A stretch of DNA of 64,000 bases, taken from the NCBI RefSeq assembly GCF_007827365.1, contig NZ_VISI01000002.1, positions 129,001-193,000 of the forward strand. Reading direction: 5' to 3'. The notes under the pieces were generated by a model that was not told the DNA's origin, made no database searches, and was given only the letters and a program-made list of their open reading frames with translations. Below, in pieces: positions 1 to 7,929 of this stretch. Origin of the DNA: Olleya sp. Hel_I_94 (lineage in GTDB: Bacteria; Bacteroidota; Bacteroidia; Flavobacteriales; Flavobacteriaceae). How positions within the stretch are numbered: position 1 is the stretch's first letter; each line of letters starts with the position of its first letter. The position numbers were made by a program, and so were the translations under genes.

Positions 1-791
1 GAGCAGGTATCATATACAATAATATTACCAACTTATTATTAAGTAATATGGGATGGTTGTCTTCAAATTCCGGTACTTATGAAACATTTACAGGGACCTT
101 TAATATTATTCAAAAACAAGGTGGTTTTTCAGAGGTTAATGGCTCTGCTATAGGGATTGATGTTTCTAGCAATCCTGCGGTAAGTAATGGTGTTTTAACA
201 GGAGTTAGTTTTAGTGGTACAAGTACTCAATATATTAAGCGTTATGGTACTGGATCGTATGCAGGATTTAATTTTAATAATGCATGGACAGTTGATTGTC
301 CTGGTATACCAGTGGAGTCAGATCAAGTAGCAACAGGTAACATTTATTATGATGGTACAATAACAACAGGATTTGTACAAAATATTACAGATAATAATCC
401 CTTAAATTTGACAGGTAATTCAGGATCAAATTCGACAACAGCAGTAAATTTATTAAGGATGAGTTCTAGTACGGATAACAGGCTAACGTACTTAGGGAAA
501 AAGACTAGAACTTTTCAGATTAGTGCCTCGTTGTCTGTTAGAGGTAATACAACTACCGGGAATTTTTATGGTTTTTTTATTAGAAAAAATGGGGTAACGG
601 TAACTGGAACTACCTTAGTAGAAACTAACTCTTTAATGCGTGTAAATAATACTTCAGACATTAACAGTTTGTCTATTTCTGGAACAGTAGAGCTGGCTCC
701 AAACGATTATATTGAGATTTGGGGACAACGACTTACAAGTTCTGGTACAACCTCGATAACAGTATTTTCTTTAAACCTTAATATCAAGTAA
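1..791 (+). CDS. C-terminal part of a surface/fibre-like protein (5' truncated)
   Basis: The reading frame is open to the left edge (frame beginning at base 3), so the first ATG at 48 is probably internal and the gene starts before the window. The visible ~260 residues are rich in Thr, Ser, Asn and Gly, have only one Cys, and show no membrane segment. The last ~130 residues alternate beta-strand-like stretches (LGKKTRTFQISASLSV, FYGFFIRKNGVTVTGT, PNDYIEIWGQRL) that end in a hydrophobic strand at the stop. This layout resembles the trimeric jelly-roll heads (C1q/BclA-like) at the ends of fibres and adhesins. The fold is an inference from pattern. A strong terminator follows at 828. Function is not recognised beyond 'probable exported or fibre-end protein'. 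Confidence 0.5.
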   Translation, partial: AGIIYNNITNLLLSNMGWLSSNSGTYETFTGTFNIIQKQGGFSEVNGSAIGIDVSSNPAVSNGVLTGVSFSGTSTQYIKRYGTGSYAGFNFNNAWTVDCPGIPVESDQVATGNIYYDGTITTGFVQNITDNNPLNLTGNSGSNSTTAVNLLRMSSSTDNRLTYLGKKTRTFQISASLSVRGNTTTGNFYGFFIRKNGVTVTGTTLVETNSLMRVNNTSDINSLSISGTVELAPNDYIEIWGQRLTSSGTTSITVFSLNLNIK

Positions 792-827
792 TTTATTAAT
801 AGTAGTTTTTTAGTTAAGTTAGTAAGG

Positions 828-855
828 CCTTCTGTTAGTTTTAACAGAAGGTTTT
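828..855 (+). terminator. Rho-independent terminator
   Basis: A perfect 10-bp stem (CCTTCTGTTA / TAACAGAAGG) with a 4-nt loop is followed by TTTT. It closes the transcript of the surface-protein gene. Confidence 0.85.
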
Positions 856-1026
856 ATGTTATTTGTAAATATAATAACCAGTAATTTTAAGTCTAATATC
901 ACTTAAGTAGTTGGTTTAAAAATTATTTTTTAATTAAATAATCAGGATAATTAATCCAAAAAAATATTGGCTTATCTTGCAGCGTTTTATTTGTAGTTAA
1001 TACAAGTAATATAAAAAGTTATAAAA

Positions 1027-1791
1027 ATGAATAATAATCGTAATAACGAGGATAAAGTCGCTCAAATTAATAAAGTAATAGATCATTACTTTGCGACTAA
1101 TACAGATAAAGATTGGATACCTGCAAAAGATATCATGTCTGATTTAATTAATGCAGGTGTTTTTGTAAAAGATCAAAAAAAGGGATTACCACTTAGAAAA
1201 ATCCTGAGAGTATTAGATAAAGAGGACAACCTAAAAGCAATACCAAGGGTACATCCAGAACGTGCCGAAGCAGCTACCTATTGGTACTTTTTAAGAGAAG
1301 GTGCTACATTTCCTGAAAACGAAAATATTAGTACAGTTTCAAAAAAAGATATGGCTAAAGCTAAACGCGAAAGTACAGACGAGTTTTACATAATTAATTT
1401 ATGTGATGAGGTTTTAAAGGAAGAAGCTTCACGCAAGCATACATTTGCTTGGTTGTTTGGAGATATGCATAAAAAAGGTAAAACAAGAACATTGTTACCT
1501 GTAGCTGCGTTTTATAAAGACGCTAATTTAGTAATTGAATTCGCTGAAAAGAAAAATAAAACCGAAGCGCAATTAGAAAAATTAGAAGCGTTAACCACAA
1601 GTGGTATCACTAGAGGTCAACAAATAGAAAAGTACAATCACAGAAGAAAAGAAATGATTTCTAAAAAGGATATCAATTTAGTGACCATGGACTACACTTT
1701 ATTTGAAACGGATAACAAAGGAAAATTAAAACGCAATACTACAGAGGATGTCGCATTACTTAAAAAAATCCTGAAAAATTATATTCAGTAA
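1027..1791 (+). CDS. Conserved hypothetical protein with possible nuclease-like C-terminal half
   Basis: A 254-residue soluble, Lys-rich protein without signal peptide or membrane segment. The N-terminal ~90 residues look like a helical winged-helix-type module (INKVIDHYF ... [13 protein letters not shown]). The C-terminal half (about 135-254) has the order [57 protein letters not shown] recall this arrangement from uncharacterised bacterial proteins that read like a minimal PD-(D/E)xK nuclease (acidic residue, then E-x-x-E-K on a central strand). The nuclease reading is a guess from pattern; the expected Asp in 'LPVDAFY' is Ala here, so the protein could be inactive. It is monocistronic, with a terminator just downstream at 1815. 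Confidence 0.6.
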   Translation: MNNNRNNEDKVAQINKVIDHYFATNTDKDWIPAKDIMSDLINAGVFVKDQKKGLPLRKILRVLDKEDNLKAIPRVHPERAEAATYWYFLREGATFPENENISTVSKKDMAKAKRESTDEFYIINLCDEVLKEEASRKHTFAWLFGDMHKKGKTRTLLPVAAFYKDANLVIEFAEKKNKTEAQLEKLEALTTSGITRGQQIEKYNHRRKEMISKKDINLVTMDYTLFETDNKGKLKRNTTEDVALLKKILKNYIQ

Positions 1792-1814
1792 AAGCGGTTT
1801 TAAATAATACATTT

Positions 1815-1854
1815 AAAAAGGTCTAATCTAATACTTATAGGTTAGACCTTTTTT
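1815..1854 (+). terminator. Rho-independent terminator
   Basis: A perfect 12-bp inverted repeat (AAAAAGGTCTAA / TTAGACCTTTTT) with a 15-nt loop ends in a T run, directly after the 1027-1791 gene. Confidence 0.85.
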
Positions 1855-1972
1855 GTTTTCTGTTATTAATAGTTTTAATTCAAATCAAGTTTAAAAGTTA
1901 AAGTAGTATGTTAAATAAACAGTTTATTATATTTTTAGATGGTTGTTGTAATAAATCAAAATTCACTACAAA

Positions 1973-2290
1973 ATGTCAAATAGTATAATTGAGATTAAAC
2001 GAATAAAGCAATATGCTAATAAAGCTAGAGCAATCGAAATTTATATAAATAACAAAAAAACAGATACTATTAGAGATGGAGAAACCAAATCTTTTCAAGT
2101 GGATCCTATTCAAAACGAAGTGTATGCAAAAATTGATTGGTGCAAAACAAAACCACTTAAAATTAACACAAAAGAAAACGCTATATCAAAACTAGAATTA
2201 GGCTCAAATCTAACTGGCTTTAAATTATTGTTTGCTTTTTATTACGTGATTTTTAAAACGTCAGAATATCTATATTTAAAAAAAATATAA
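1973..2290 (+). CDS. Small PEGA-like protein with hydrophobic C-terminus
   Basis: A 105-residue protein. Residues 1-80 read as a compact beta domain (IEIYINNKKTDTIRDGETKSF ... VYAKIDWCKTKPLKI), resembling small flavobacterial proteins that carry one PEGA/carboxypeptidase-regulatory-like unit around the motif 'G..K.F....G...YAKIDWC.S'. Residues ~84-102 (GFKLLFAFYYVIFKTSEYL) are hydrophobic and could anchor it in the membrane. There is no signal peptide. It lies 42 bp upstream of the sensor kinase on the same strand, but no shared promoter is evident. Function unknown; the family assignment is from memory of the pattern. Confidence 0.55.
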   Translation: MSNSIIEIKRIKQYANKARAIEIYINNKKTDTIRDGETKSFQVDPIQNEVYAKIDWCKTKPLKINTKENAISKLELGSNLTGFKLLFAFYYVIFKTSEYLYLKKI

Positions 2291-2332
2291 GTTGATACTC
2301 AAAACGTAAATTAAATAATTGCTTTAAAATTA

Positions 2333-3427
2333 ATGTCAATGAATACCACTGAAAAAGCATTAAAAGAACGTATTAAGGAGTTAACTTGTCTTTATGAGGT
2401 ATCTTCAATAATAGGAAACGCAAACGAAGAGCTAATCGAGGATACTTTGCAAGCCATAGTGTTTAGCATCAAAAAAGGATTTCAGTATCCTAAAAAAACA
2501 AATATTCAGATTCACACTGAAAATAATAGCATTTCAACCGCTAATGCTATAAAAAGTACCATTAGTATTCAATCTAAAATAAAATTATTTAATGAAGAAA
2601 AAGGGCAGTTAATAGCCTATTTAAATCAAGAAAAGTATTCTCAAAAGGATTTCTTAAACGAAGAGCAATTACTGTTAGATAATATAGCTTTAAAAATAGG
2701 AAGTTTTCTAGAACGTATCGAAATTCAGAAAAACGAAACATCCTTGAAACGTCAGATGGAACATGCCGACCGTTTAAGTATTTTAGGCGAAATAACTGCT
2801 GGAATAGCGCACGAGTTAAATACACCTTTGGCTAATATTTTAGGCTTTGCAGAGCTGCTAAAAGAGGATTTTAAAACAGATAAAAATGCCTCTTTGGATT
2901 TAGATAAGATTATTAAAAACGCCATATTTTCTAGAGAAGTAGTTAAAAAATTAATGTTTTTTGCTTGCGAAATGCCTCAGGAAATGAAAGAAGTAAATTT
3001 GGTGCCTAATATTAAAAGTGCCATAAATTTATTAGATGCCACTTTTAGAAAAGAAGAAGTCAAATATATTGTTAAAATAGAAGAAGAAAACTTGTTACTG
3101 CGTGCAGATCCAATACAATTAACCCAAATTATTTTTAATCTTCTAATTAATGCTATTTATTTTTCACCAAAACAAGGGTTGGTCACTATTGAGGCTAAAA
3201 CCAGTAAAAAAGCAATTGTTTTAAAAATTAAAGATGAAGGTAAAGGGGTTAATCAAGCAGATTTAGATAAAATTTTTCAACCCTTTTTTACTACCAAACC
3301 TATAGGTGACGGTTCTGGATTAGGATTAAGTGTCGTCCATGGTATTGTGGCATCGCATAAAGGAACTATTACTGCAAAAAATAATAAAAATAAAGGCGTT
3401 ACCTTTACCATAACACTCCCAAAATAA
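2333..3427 (+). CDS. Sensor histidine kinase, NtrB/GAF type
   Basis: A soluble 364-residue kinase with no membrane segment. Residues ~10-135 form a GAF-like sensor region (ELTCLYEVSSIIG is the usual GAF entry). The dimerisation/phosphoacceptor region follows, with H-box GIAHELNTPL (His160). The ATP-binding domain shows the N box (Asn273 in NLLINAIYFSP), G1 (DEGKGV, 301-306), F box (IFQPFFTTKP) and G2 (GDGSGLGLSVV, ~325-335). It phosphorylates a response regulator, almost certainly the NtrC-family protein encoded 9 bp downstream. Being cytosolic with a GAF domain, it probably senses an internal small molecule or redox state; the ligand cannot be told. Start 2333 is followed by an alternative ATG two codons later. 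Confidence 0.93.
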   Translation: MSMNTTEKALKERIKELTCLYEVSSIIGNANEELIEDTLQAIVFSIKKGFQYPKKTNIQIHTENNSISTANAIKSTISIQSKIKLFNEEKGQLIAYLNQEKYSQKDFLNEEQLLLDNIALKIGSFLERIEIQKNETSLKRQMEHADRLSILGEITAGIAHELNTPLANILGFAELLKEDFKTDKNASLDLDKIIKNAIFSREVVKKLMFFACEMPQEMKEVNLVPNIKSAINLLDATFRKEEVKYIVKIEEENLLLRADPIQLTQIIFNLLINAIYFSPKQGLVTIEAKTSKKAIVLKIKDEGKGVNQADLDKIFQPFFTTKPIGDGSGLGLSVVHGIVASHKGTITAKNNKNKGVTFTITLPK

Positions 3428-3436
3428 TATTTTCTA

Positions 3437-4765
3437 ATGCAATTACGTAAAGAAAACATACTTATAGTTGACGACGATATTAATATCCTTGAGCTATTAC
3501 AGCGTCATTTACAATCTTGGAATTATCATGTGTTTAAAGCGCTTTCTGTTAAAGAAGCGGTTAGTATTTTAAGGGATTCGACTATAGATTTATTAATAAC
3601 CGATTTAAAAATGCCGGAATTGGATGGCTCAGAGCTTATTAAATTTGTGTCAGAGCATTATCCTAAATTGCCTAAATTAGTGGTTACAGGTTATCCATCG
3701 GTTCAAGATTCGTTGGCTGCCATAAAATCAGGTGTAGTAGATTATTTAACCAAACCATTTACTAAAGACGAGCTTAAAATGGCGTTGGACAAATATTTGG
3801 TAAATGCAGATAATCTAGCGCAATCATCTAAAAATTTAGTAATTAATAATAATAAGCCTTACGGCGAAATTATAGGTCATTCCGACAAAATTAATGCTGT
3901 AATTCAAGTTATTGAACGTGTTAAAAATAACAAAGCAACAGTTTTTATTAAAGGTGAAAGCGGTACAGGTAAGGAGCTTGTCGCACGTGCCATCCATTAC
4001 CAAGGTAAGTTTTCTAAAGCGCCTTTTGTTGCAGTAAATTGTGGTGGAATACCAGAAAACTTACTTGAAGCAGAGCTATTTGGATATTTAAAAGGTGCGT
4101 TTACAGGAGCAGAAACTAATCGCGAAGGTTTTTTTCAAGCTGCAAATGGTGGTACTATTTTTCTAGACGAAATTGGTAACGCATCACTAACTGTGCAATC
4201 TAGATTACTACGTGTTTTACAAGAAAAAGAAGTGGTAAAAGTAGGATCTACAAAAGCTGAGAAAGTAGATTTACGAATAATTGCGGCAACCAATAGTGAC
4301 TTACGCGACATGATTCAAAAACAAACTTTTAGGGAAGATTTGTATTATAGATTAACAGTGGTAGAGATAGATGTGGTTCCTTTAAGACAGCGCAAAGACG
4401 ATATTAAATTATTGGTTGATAAGTTTTTATTTAAATATGGCGTCGAGTATAAAGATGGCTATGTAAAAATAACTCCAGATGCTTTAAAAATATTAGAGCG
4501 CTACGATTGGCCAGGAAATATTAGAGAACTTGAAAACATCATACAACGTGCAGTGATATTAAGTGATAAAACCGTTGACGTTAGTCATTTACCAGAGCAT
4601 TTAAAGTATACAATACAACACACTTCGGACACATTACAACCTTTAAAAGTTATTGAAAAGCAATACATAGAAAAAGTATTAAAAGCTACTGGAAACAATA
4701 AAACCAAAGCTGCCAAAATTCTTCAAATAGACAGAAAAACAATTCGTCAAAAATTATCTGAATAA
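3437..4765 (+). CDS. NtrC-family sigma-54 response regulator
   Basis: A 442-residue enhancer-binding protein with all three expected modules. The receiver domain (1-120) has the acidic pocket VDDD (11-14), phospho-acceptor Asp56 (TDLKMP), Thr84 and Lys106. The AAA+ domain (~140-375) has Walker A GESGTGKE (172-179), the sigma-54 contact loop GAFTGA (219-224) and Walker B TIFLDE (239-244). The Fis-type helix-turn-helix ends the protein (NNKTKAAKILQIDRKTIRQ). It activates RNA polymerase carrying sigma-54. Partner kinase lies 9 bp upstream. Its likely target is the sigma-54 promoter found 138 bp downstream of its stop (4903-4918), with a palindromic binding site at 4788-4803. Confidence 0.95.
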   Translation: MQLRKENILIVDDDINILELLQRHLQSWNYHVFKALSVKEAVSILRDSTIDLLITDLKMPELDGSELIKFVSEHYPKLPKLVVTGYPSVQDSLAAIKSGVVDYLTKPFTKDELKMALDKYLVNADNLAQSSKNLVINNNKPYGEIIGHSDKINAVIQVIERVKNNKATVFIKGESGTGKELVARAIHYQGKFSKAPFVAVNCGGIPENLLEAELFGYLKGAFTGAETNREGFFQAANGGTIFLDEIGNASLTVQSRLLRVLQEKEVVKVGSTKAEKVDLRIIAATNSDLRDMIQKQTFREDLYYRLTVVEIDVVPLRQRKDDIKLLVDKFLFKYGVEYKDGYVKITPDALKILERYDWPGNIRELENIIQRAVILSDKTVDVSHLPEHLKYTIQHTSDTLQPLKVIEKQYIEKVLKATGNNKTKAAKILQIDRKTIRQKLSE

Positions 4766-4787
4766 GCTATTTAAAACTGGTGCGTTT

Positions 4788-4803
4788 TTACCCAGTTGGG
4801 TAA
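4788..4803. promoter_or_regulatory. Candidate upstream activator site for the NtrC-type regulator
   Basis: A perfect 7-bp inverted repeat, TTACCCA-GT-TGGGTAA, lies about 110-120 bp upstream of the sigma-54 promoter at 4903, the normal distance for an enhancer site bound by an NtrC-family protein. An overlapping weaker repeat (AACTGG ... CCAGTT, from 4775) extends it. It sits immediately after the regulator gene. Binding is inferred. Confidence 0.6.
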
Positions 4804-4848
4804 TTATGTACCACTCGATATTTTGTATTTTATACTATATTATTCTAT

Positions 4849-4874
4849 AAACCCTTTATTTTAAAGGGTTTTTT
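4849..4874 (+). terminator. Rho-independent terminator
   Basis: An 8-bp stem (AAACCCTT / AAGGGTTT) with a 7-nt loop leads into a T run. It separates the kinase-regulator operon from the sigma-54-driven operon. Confidence 0.75.
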
Positions 4875-4902
4875 GCATTTGTAGCAGTGTGTGCATTTCC
4901 TT

Positions 4903-4918
4903 TGGCACAAGCATTGCA
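4903..4918 (+). promoter_or_regulatory. Sigma-54 (RpoN) -24/-12 promoter
   Basis: The sequence TGGCAC-AAGCA-TTGCA matches the sigma-54 consensus TGGCAC-N5-TTGCW at every defined position and has the exact spacing. It lies 34 bp upstream of the first gene of the 4953-8863 cluster and downstream of a sigma-54 activator gene, so position and sequence agree. No other match was seen in the intergenic regions of the window. Confidence 0.85.
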
Positions 4919-4952
4919 AATTGGAGTATAATCGATTATAAATTTTACACCT

Positions 4953-5117
4953 ATGAGTCATTTTAATATTTGCCCAGATTGTATCCATCGCAATTCTTGC
5001 GTATTGACAACCCAAAAAGATACCGTTTGGTCTTGTAGCGAGTTTGATGCCTTTAAACCAAACCAACCAACTTTACAACAAGTAAAACAACCAGATCAAG
5101 AGTTAGTTTTAGTTTAA
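4953..5117 (+). CDS. 54-residue cysteine-cluster protein
   Basis: A 54-codon frame begins MSHFNICPDCIHRNSCVLTT and carries four cysteines at 7, 10, 16 and 28 (C-x2-C-x5-C-x11-C), followed by a Gln/Pro-rich tail. The spacing suggests a small zinc ribbon or an iron-sulfur/redox site. I recall similar tiny proteins in flavobacteria ('CxxCxxxxxCVLTxQKxxVWSCSE') with no assigned role. It is the first gene after the sigma-54 promoter. Coding character is supported by the ordered Cys pattern and by clean spacing to the next small gene. Confidence 0.65.
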   Translation: MSHFNICPDCIHRNSCVLTTQKDTVWSCSEFDAFKPNQPTLQQVKQPDQELVLV

Positions 5118-5136
5118 TCATTTAATAATAAAAGCT

Positions 5137-5274
5137 ATGTTTTTTAACACAATAGTTTCAGTATTTGGCAGTAAAAATTCTTTAGAAAAAAAATCTAATA
5201 AAAGCCAATCTAGAGATAAGTATATCTCACAAAAATATCACGAAAGATCAATAATCAATCGCTATTTCAAATAA
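5137..5274 (+). CDS. 45-residue basic hypothetical protein
   Basis: A 45-codon frame starts MFFNTIVSVFGSK and continues with a strongly basic, polar segment (Lys/Arg/Ser-rich) to end RSIINRYFK. It sits 19 bp after the Cys-cluster gene and 18 bp before glutamate dehydrogenase, in the same direction, so it is probably co-transcribed. No domain is recognised; the short amphipathic start could associate with membrane. Confidence 0.45.
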   Translation: MFFNTIVSVFGSKNSLEKKSNKSQSRDKYISQKYHERSIINRYFK

Positions 5275-5292
5275 AATAATAAACACTTTACA

Positions 5293-6597
5293 ATGACAAC
5301 AGTAACAGCAGATTTGAAAAAAGTAACAAAAAAAGTACCTGTAAGAGGTATGATGGATAATGTTATGGAGCAGTTTAATAGTGCTGCCGACCATATCAAT
5401 TTACATCCAAATATTAGAAAAATATTAAGCATTACTAACAACGAGATTTTAGTCAACTTTCCGGTAAAAATGGATAATGGAGACGTCGAGATTTTTACAG
5501 GTTACAGAGTGCAACATAATAATGCGTTAGGACCATATAAAGGTGGTTTACGTTACCATCCAACAGTGGATATTGATGCTGCTAGAGCATTAGCGATGTG
5601 GATGACCTGGAAAACATCATTAGCAGGTTTGCCATATGGTGGAGGTAAAGGTGGTATTAAAATAGATCCTTCAAAATATTCGCAATCAGAGTTAGAGCGT
5701 ATTACAAGACGTTTTACGTTTGCGTTAGCGGATAATATTGGACCAGAGCATGATATTCCTGCTCCAGATGTTAACACTAGTAGTCAAACTATGGCATGGA
5801 TTGCAGATACTTACATGAGTACGCGTCCACCAGCAGAACGTACTGCAAATCAACATGTAGTAACAGGTAAGCCTGATGCAAGTGGCGGATTAGAAGGACG
5901 TGACAGAGCAACAGGTTATGGTGTGTATTTGTCCATTAAATTTTGGGCAGAAAAAAGCAATACTAGTTTAGTTGGTAAAAAGTTTATTGTTCAGGGATTT
6001 GGTAATGTTGGCTATTGGGCAGCTCATTTTTTAGAAAAAGATGGTGCAAAATTAGTAGCAGTACAAGATGCTTCTGGAAGTATTCAAAATCAAAATGGTA
6101 TCAAGGTTGAAGACTTATTTAAATACAGTCAAATTAACGATGGTAGTATTGTAAACTTTCCCGATTCTAAAACAGTAGATAGCAATACGTTTTTTGCTTT
6201 GGATTGTGATATCTGTATTCCTGCTGCCTTGGGAAACCAAATTACTAAAGAAAATGCACCAAAAATTAAAGCAAAATTAATTGCAGAAGGTGCTAATGGA
6301 CCAACAAATGTTGAAGGCGAAAAGATTTTATTAGAAAGAGGTATTACAATTATACCTGATATTTTATGTAATTCTGGTGGTGTTGTAGGCAGTTATTTTG
6401 AGTGGTTACAAAACCGAAATGGAGAGATTTGGCAATTGGACGAGGTGATGGCCAAATTGGATAAAAAAATGAATGAATCTTTTAATAAAGTGTTTGATTA
6501 TGCTATAAATGAAACTGTGGATTTACGTACAGCTGCATTTTGTATAGCCATACAACGCATAGAAAAAGCATACATACAAAGAGGGATTTTTCCTTGA
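5293..6597 (+). CDS. gdhA: Glutamate dehydrogenase (Glu/Leu/Phe/Val family)
   Basis: A 434-residue cytosolic enzyme that interconverts glutamate and 2-oxoglutarate plus ammonium with NAD(P). The substrate domain has PYKGGLRYHP (substrate-binding Lys83) and the catalytic Lys119 in PYGGGKGGI. The Rossmann domain has GFGNVG (235-240) and then VAVQDASG. Length matches the hexameric short class (GudB/RocG-like), not the ~1000+ residue enzymes. Cofactor preference is not certain; the Asp after the second strand hints at NAD. It is the third gene behind the sigma-54 promoter, consistent with nitrogen or carbon control through the NtrB/NtrC-like pair. The Rnk-like gene follows 16 bp later. Confidence 0.95.
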   Translation: MTTVTADLKKVTKKVPVRGMMDNVMEQFNSAADHINLHPNIRKILSITNNEILVNFPVKMDNGDVEIFTGYRVQHNNALGPYKGGLRYHPTVDIDAARALAMWMTWKTSLAGLPYGGGKGGIKIDPSKYSQSELERITRRFTFALADNIGPEHDIPAPDVNTSSQTMAWIADTYMSTRPPAERTANQHVVTGKPDASGGLEGRDRATGYGVYLSIKFWAEKSNTSLVGKKFIVQGFGNVGYWAAHFLEKDGAKLVAVQDASGSIQNQNGIKVEDLFKYSQINDGSIVNFPDSKTVDSNTFFALDCDICIPAALGNQITKENAPKIKAKLIAEGANGPTNVEGEKILLERGITIIPDILCNSGGVVGSYFEWLQNRNGEIWQLDEVMAKLDKKMNESFNKVFDYAINETVDLRTAAFCIAIQRIEKAYIQRGIFP

Positions 6598-6613
6598 TTT
6601 TAAAACAAAGAAG

Positions 6614-7033
6614 ATGAAGTACGGAAGTTTAATATTAGAAAAAAAAGAGTATGTGTACCTAAAACGCATACTCAATATTTCGGGTTATGGAGATGATACA
6701 AGCGTCACTAAATCTTTAGTAAAGTTATCAGAAGAGTTAAAGACTGCACAAATTGTAAATGACGACCAAGTACCAGAGGATATAGTACGTTTTAATAGTA
6801 TAGTGACTATAGCGTCGGATAATGGTTGGGAAAAAGAATTACAAGTGGTTATACCTATGGACAAAAACGTGGCACTTAACAAAGTGTCCGTTTTAGCTCC
6901 AATGGGAGCAGCGCTTTTAGGTTATTCTAAAAATGATACAATTGATTGGGATTTTCCTGGTGGAGCACAAAAAATTAAAATTATTGATGTCCAAAAGCAG
7001 GAGAATTTAAAAGGTGTTGATATAAATATTTAA
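6614..7033 (+). CDS. GreA/GreB C-terminal-domain protein, Rnk-like
   Basis: A 139-residue protein. The last ~80 residues contain the FKBP-like C-terminal domain of GreA/GreB/Rnk proteins: VRFNSIVTIAS followed by ELQVVIP and then VSVLAPMGAALLGYSKNDTI. The N-terminal ~50 residues are too short for the GreA coiled coil, which fits Rnk-like regulators of RNA polymerase better than a transcript-cleavage factor. Rnk proteins lack the acidic coiled-coil tip and act by binding polymerase. It follows glutamate dehydrogenase in the presumed sigma-54 operon, as part of a stress or energy-limitation set with the universal stress protein. Confidence 0.8.
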   Translation: MKYGSLILEKKEYVYLKRILNISGYGDDTSVTKSLVKLSEELKTAQIVNDDQVPEDIVRFNSIVTIASDNGWEKELQVVIPMDKNVALNKVSVLAPMGAALLGYSKNDTIDWDFPGGAQKIKIIDVQKQENLKGVDINI

Positions 7034-7044
7034 AATAGATTATT

Positions 7045-7464
7045 ATGAAAACAGAAAACACACAAATTTTTGATCATGATACTAATGTAGATGTGACACA
7101 TAAAATTAATACAATGGAGTTAGACAATTGGATTAATCATTTAAAATACATAAAAAAAGAACTGTCTAACCTTATCAATATTTGTAAAAACGAATTAAAA
7201 GATAGGTTAGATGACAAAAGTGTAGCACATAAATTTGAGAAAAAAGAGATAGAAAACGAAACGCTTTTAAACGCGTTAAACACCTATTCTAAATCAAGAC
7301 TAAATATCATCGAGTGTGAAGACACGCAATGTGATATGATATACATCACAGAGCATGAAAGTTATAGACGCAGCTACCTGTATCATTTAGATAAATACAG
7401 AAGACTTAAGGACGAGTTTTTTAATAAAGTACAAGGTAAATTCACGCTTTTAAAAGTTAATTAA
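7045..7464 (+). CDS. Helical hypothetical protein (small paralogous family)
   Basis: A 139-residue, almost wholly helical charged protein with no membrane segment. The core WINHLKYIKKELSNL is followed by a long Glu/Lys coiled coil and a Tyr/Arg-rich segment (YRRSYLYHLDKYRRLKDEFF). The same layout occurs in the next gene (7468-7854) and in 34537-34980: an aromatic-led 'W..L......E...L' helix, a central 'N.LL' helix, and a final helix pair. No function is known. It lies 11 bp after the Rnk-like gene. Confidence 0.6.
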   Translation: MKTENTQIFDHDTNVDVTHKINTMELDNWINHLKYIKKELSNLINICKNELKDRLDDKSVAHKFEKKEIENETLLNALNTYSKSRLNIIECEDTQCDMIYITEHESYRRSYLYHLDKYRRLKDEFFNKVQGKFTLLKVN

Positions 7465-7467
7465 TAA

Positions 7468-7854
7468 TTGAATACAGCTTCAGCCTATAAAATAGAGACA
7501 CACAGACGCGTGTGCTTAGTTAAAGATTGTAAGGAGGCCAATCATTGGATTTCTGTACTAGAATTAGCGGTTAAAGAGTTTGAACATTTTTATGTTATAG
7601 AAAAACAACTAATAAAAAATATAGAGACATCCAATAATATGTTGGCTTTACGCAGAAAATTCACCTTAAGCATGGCTGATTTTTGCAAATATGAACAAGA
7701 GATTATAAATGAAATAGAATACGGAAAGACAGAATATAATGATAGTCGTGCCAAGGTGCACGAATTAAAAAGGCAGCAGTATATCCAAATTTTAAACGAG
7801 CTTCATGACTTTAGAATTAGGTTTTATACTATGCTAGCAAGGTATAAAAGGTAG
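7468..7854 (+). CDS. Helical hypothetical protein with TTG start
   Basis: A 128-residue helical protein that resembles its upstream neighbour in layout (ANHWISVLELAVKEFEHF ... then KRQQYIQILNELHDFRIRF). No ATG lies before the conserved region. The best start is TTG at 7468, three bases after the previous stop; GTG at 7510 is a fallback. The tight spacing implies translational coupling with 7045-7464, and the two proteins may pair. Role unknown. Confidence 0.55.
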   Translation: MNTASAYKIETHRRVCLVKDCKEANHWISVLELAVKEFEHFYVIEKQLIKNIETSNNMLALRRKFTLSMADFCKYEQEIINEIEYGKTEYNDSRAKVHELKRQQYIQILNELHDFRIRFYTMLARYKR

Positions 7855-7929
7855 CTAAAGTGACCGTAGTTGTTTAAACGATAACTCAGTTAAAAGTATA
7901 GGCTAAATATTAATTTAAAAAGTAATAAG

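Noticed and set aside
970..986. TTGGC...TTGCA before the 1027 gene as a second sigma-54 promoter
   Set aside because: The distance between the GG and GC elements is two bases too short, and the -24 half lacks CAC.
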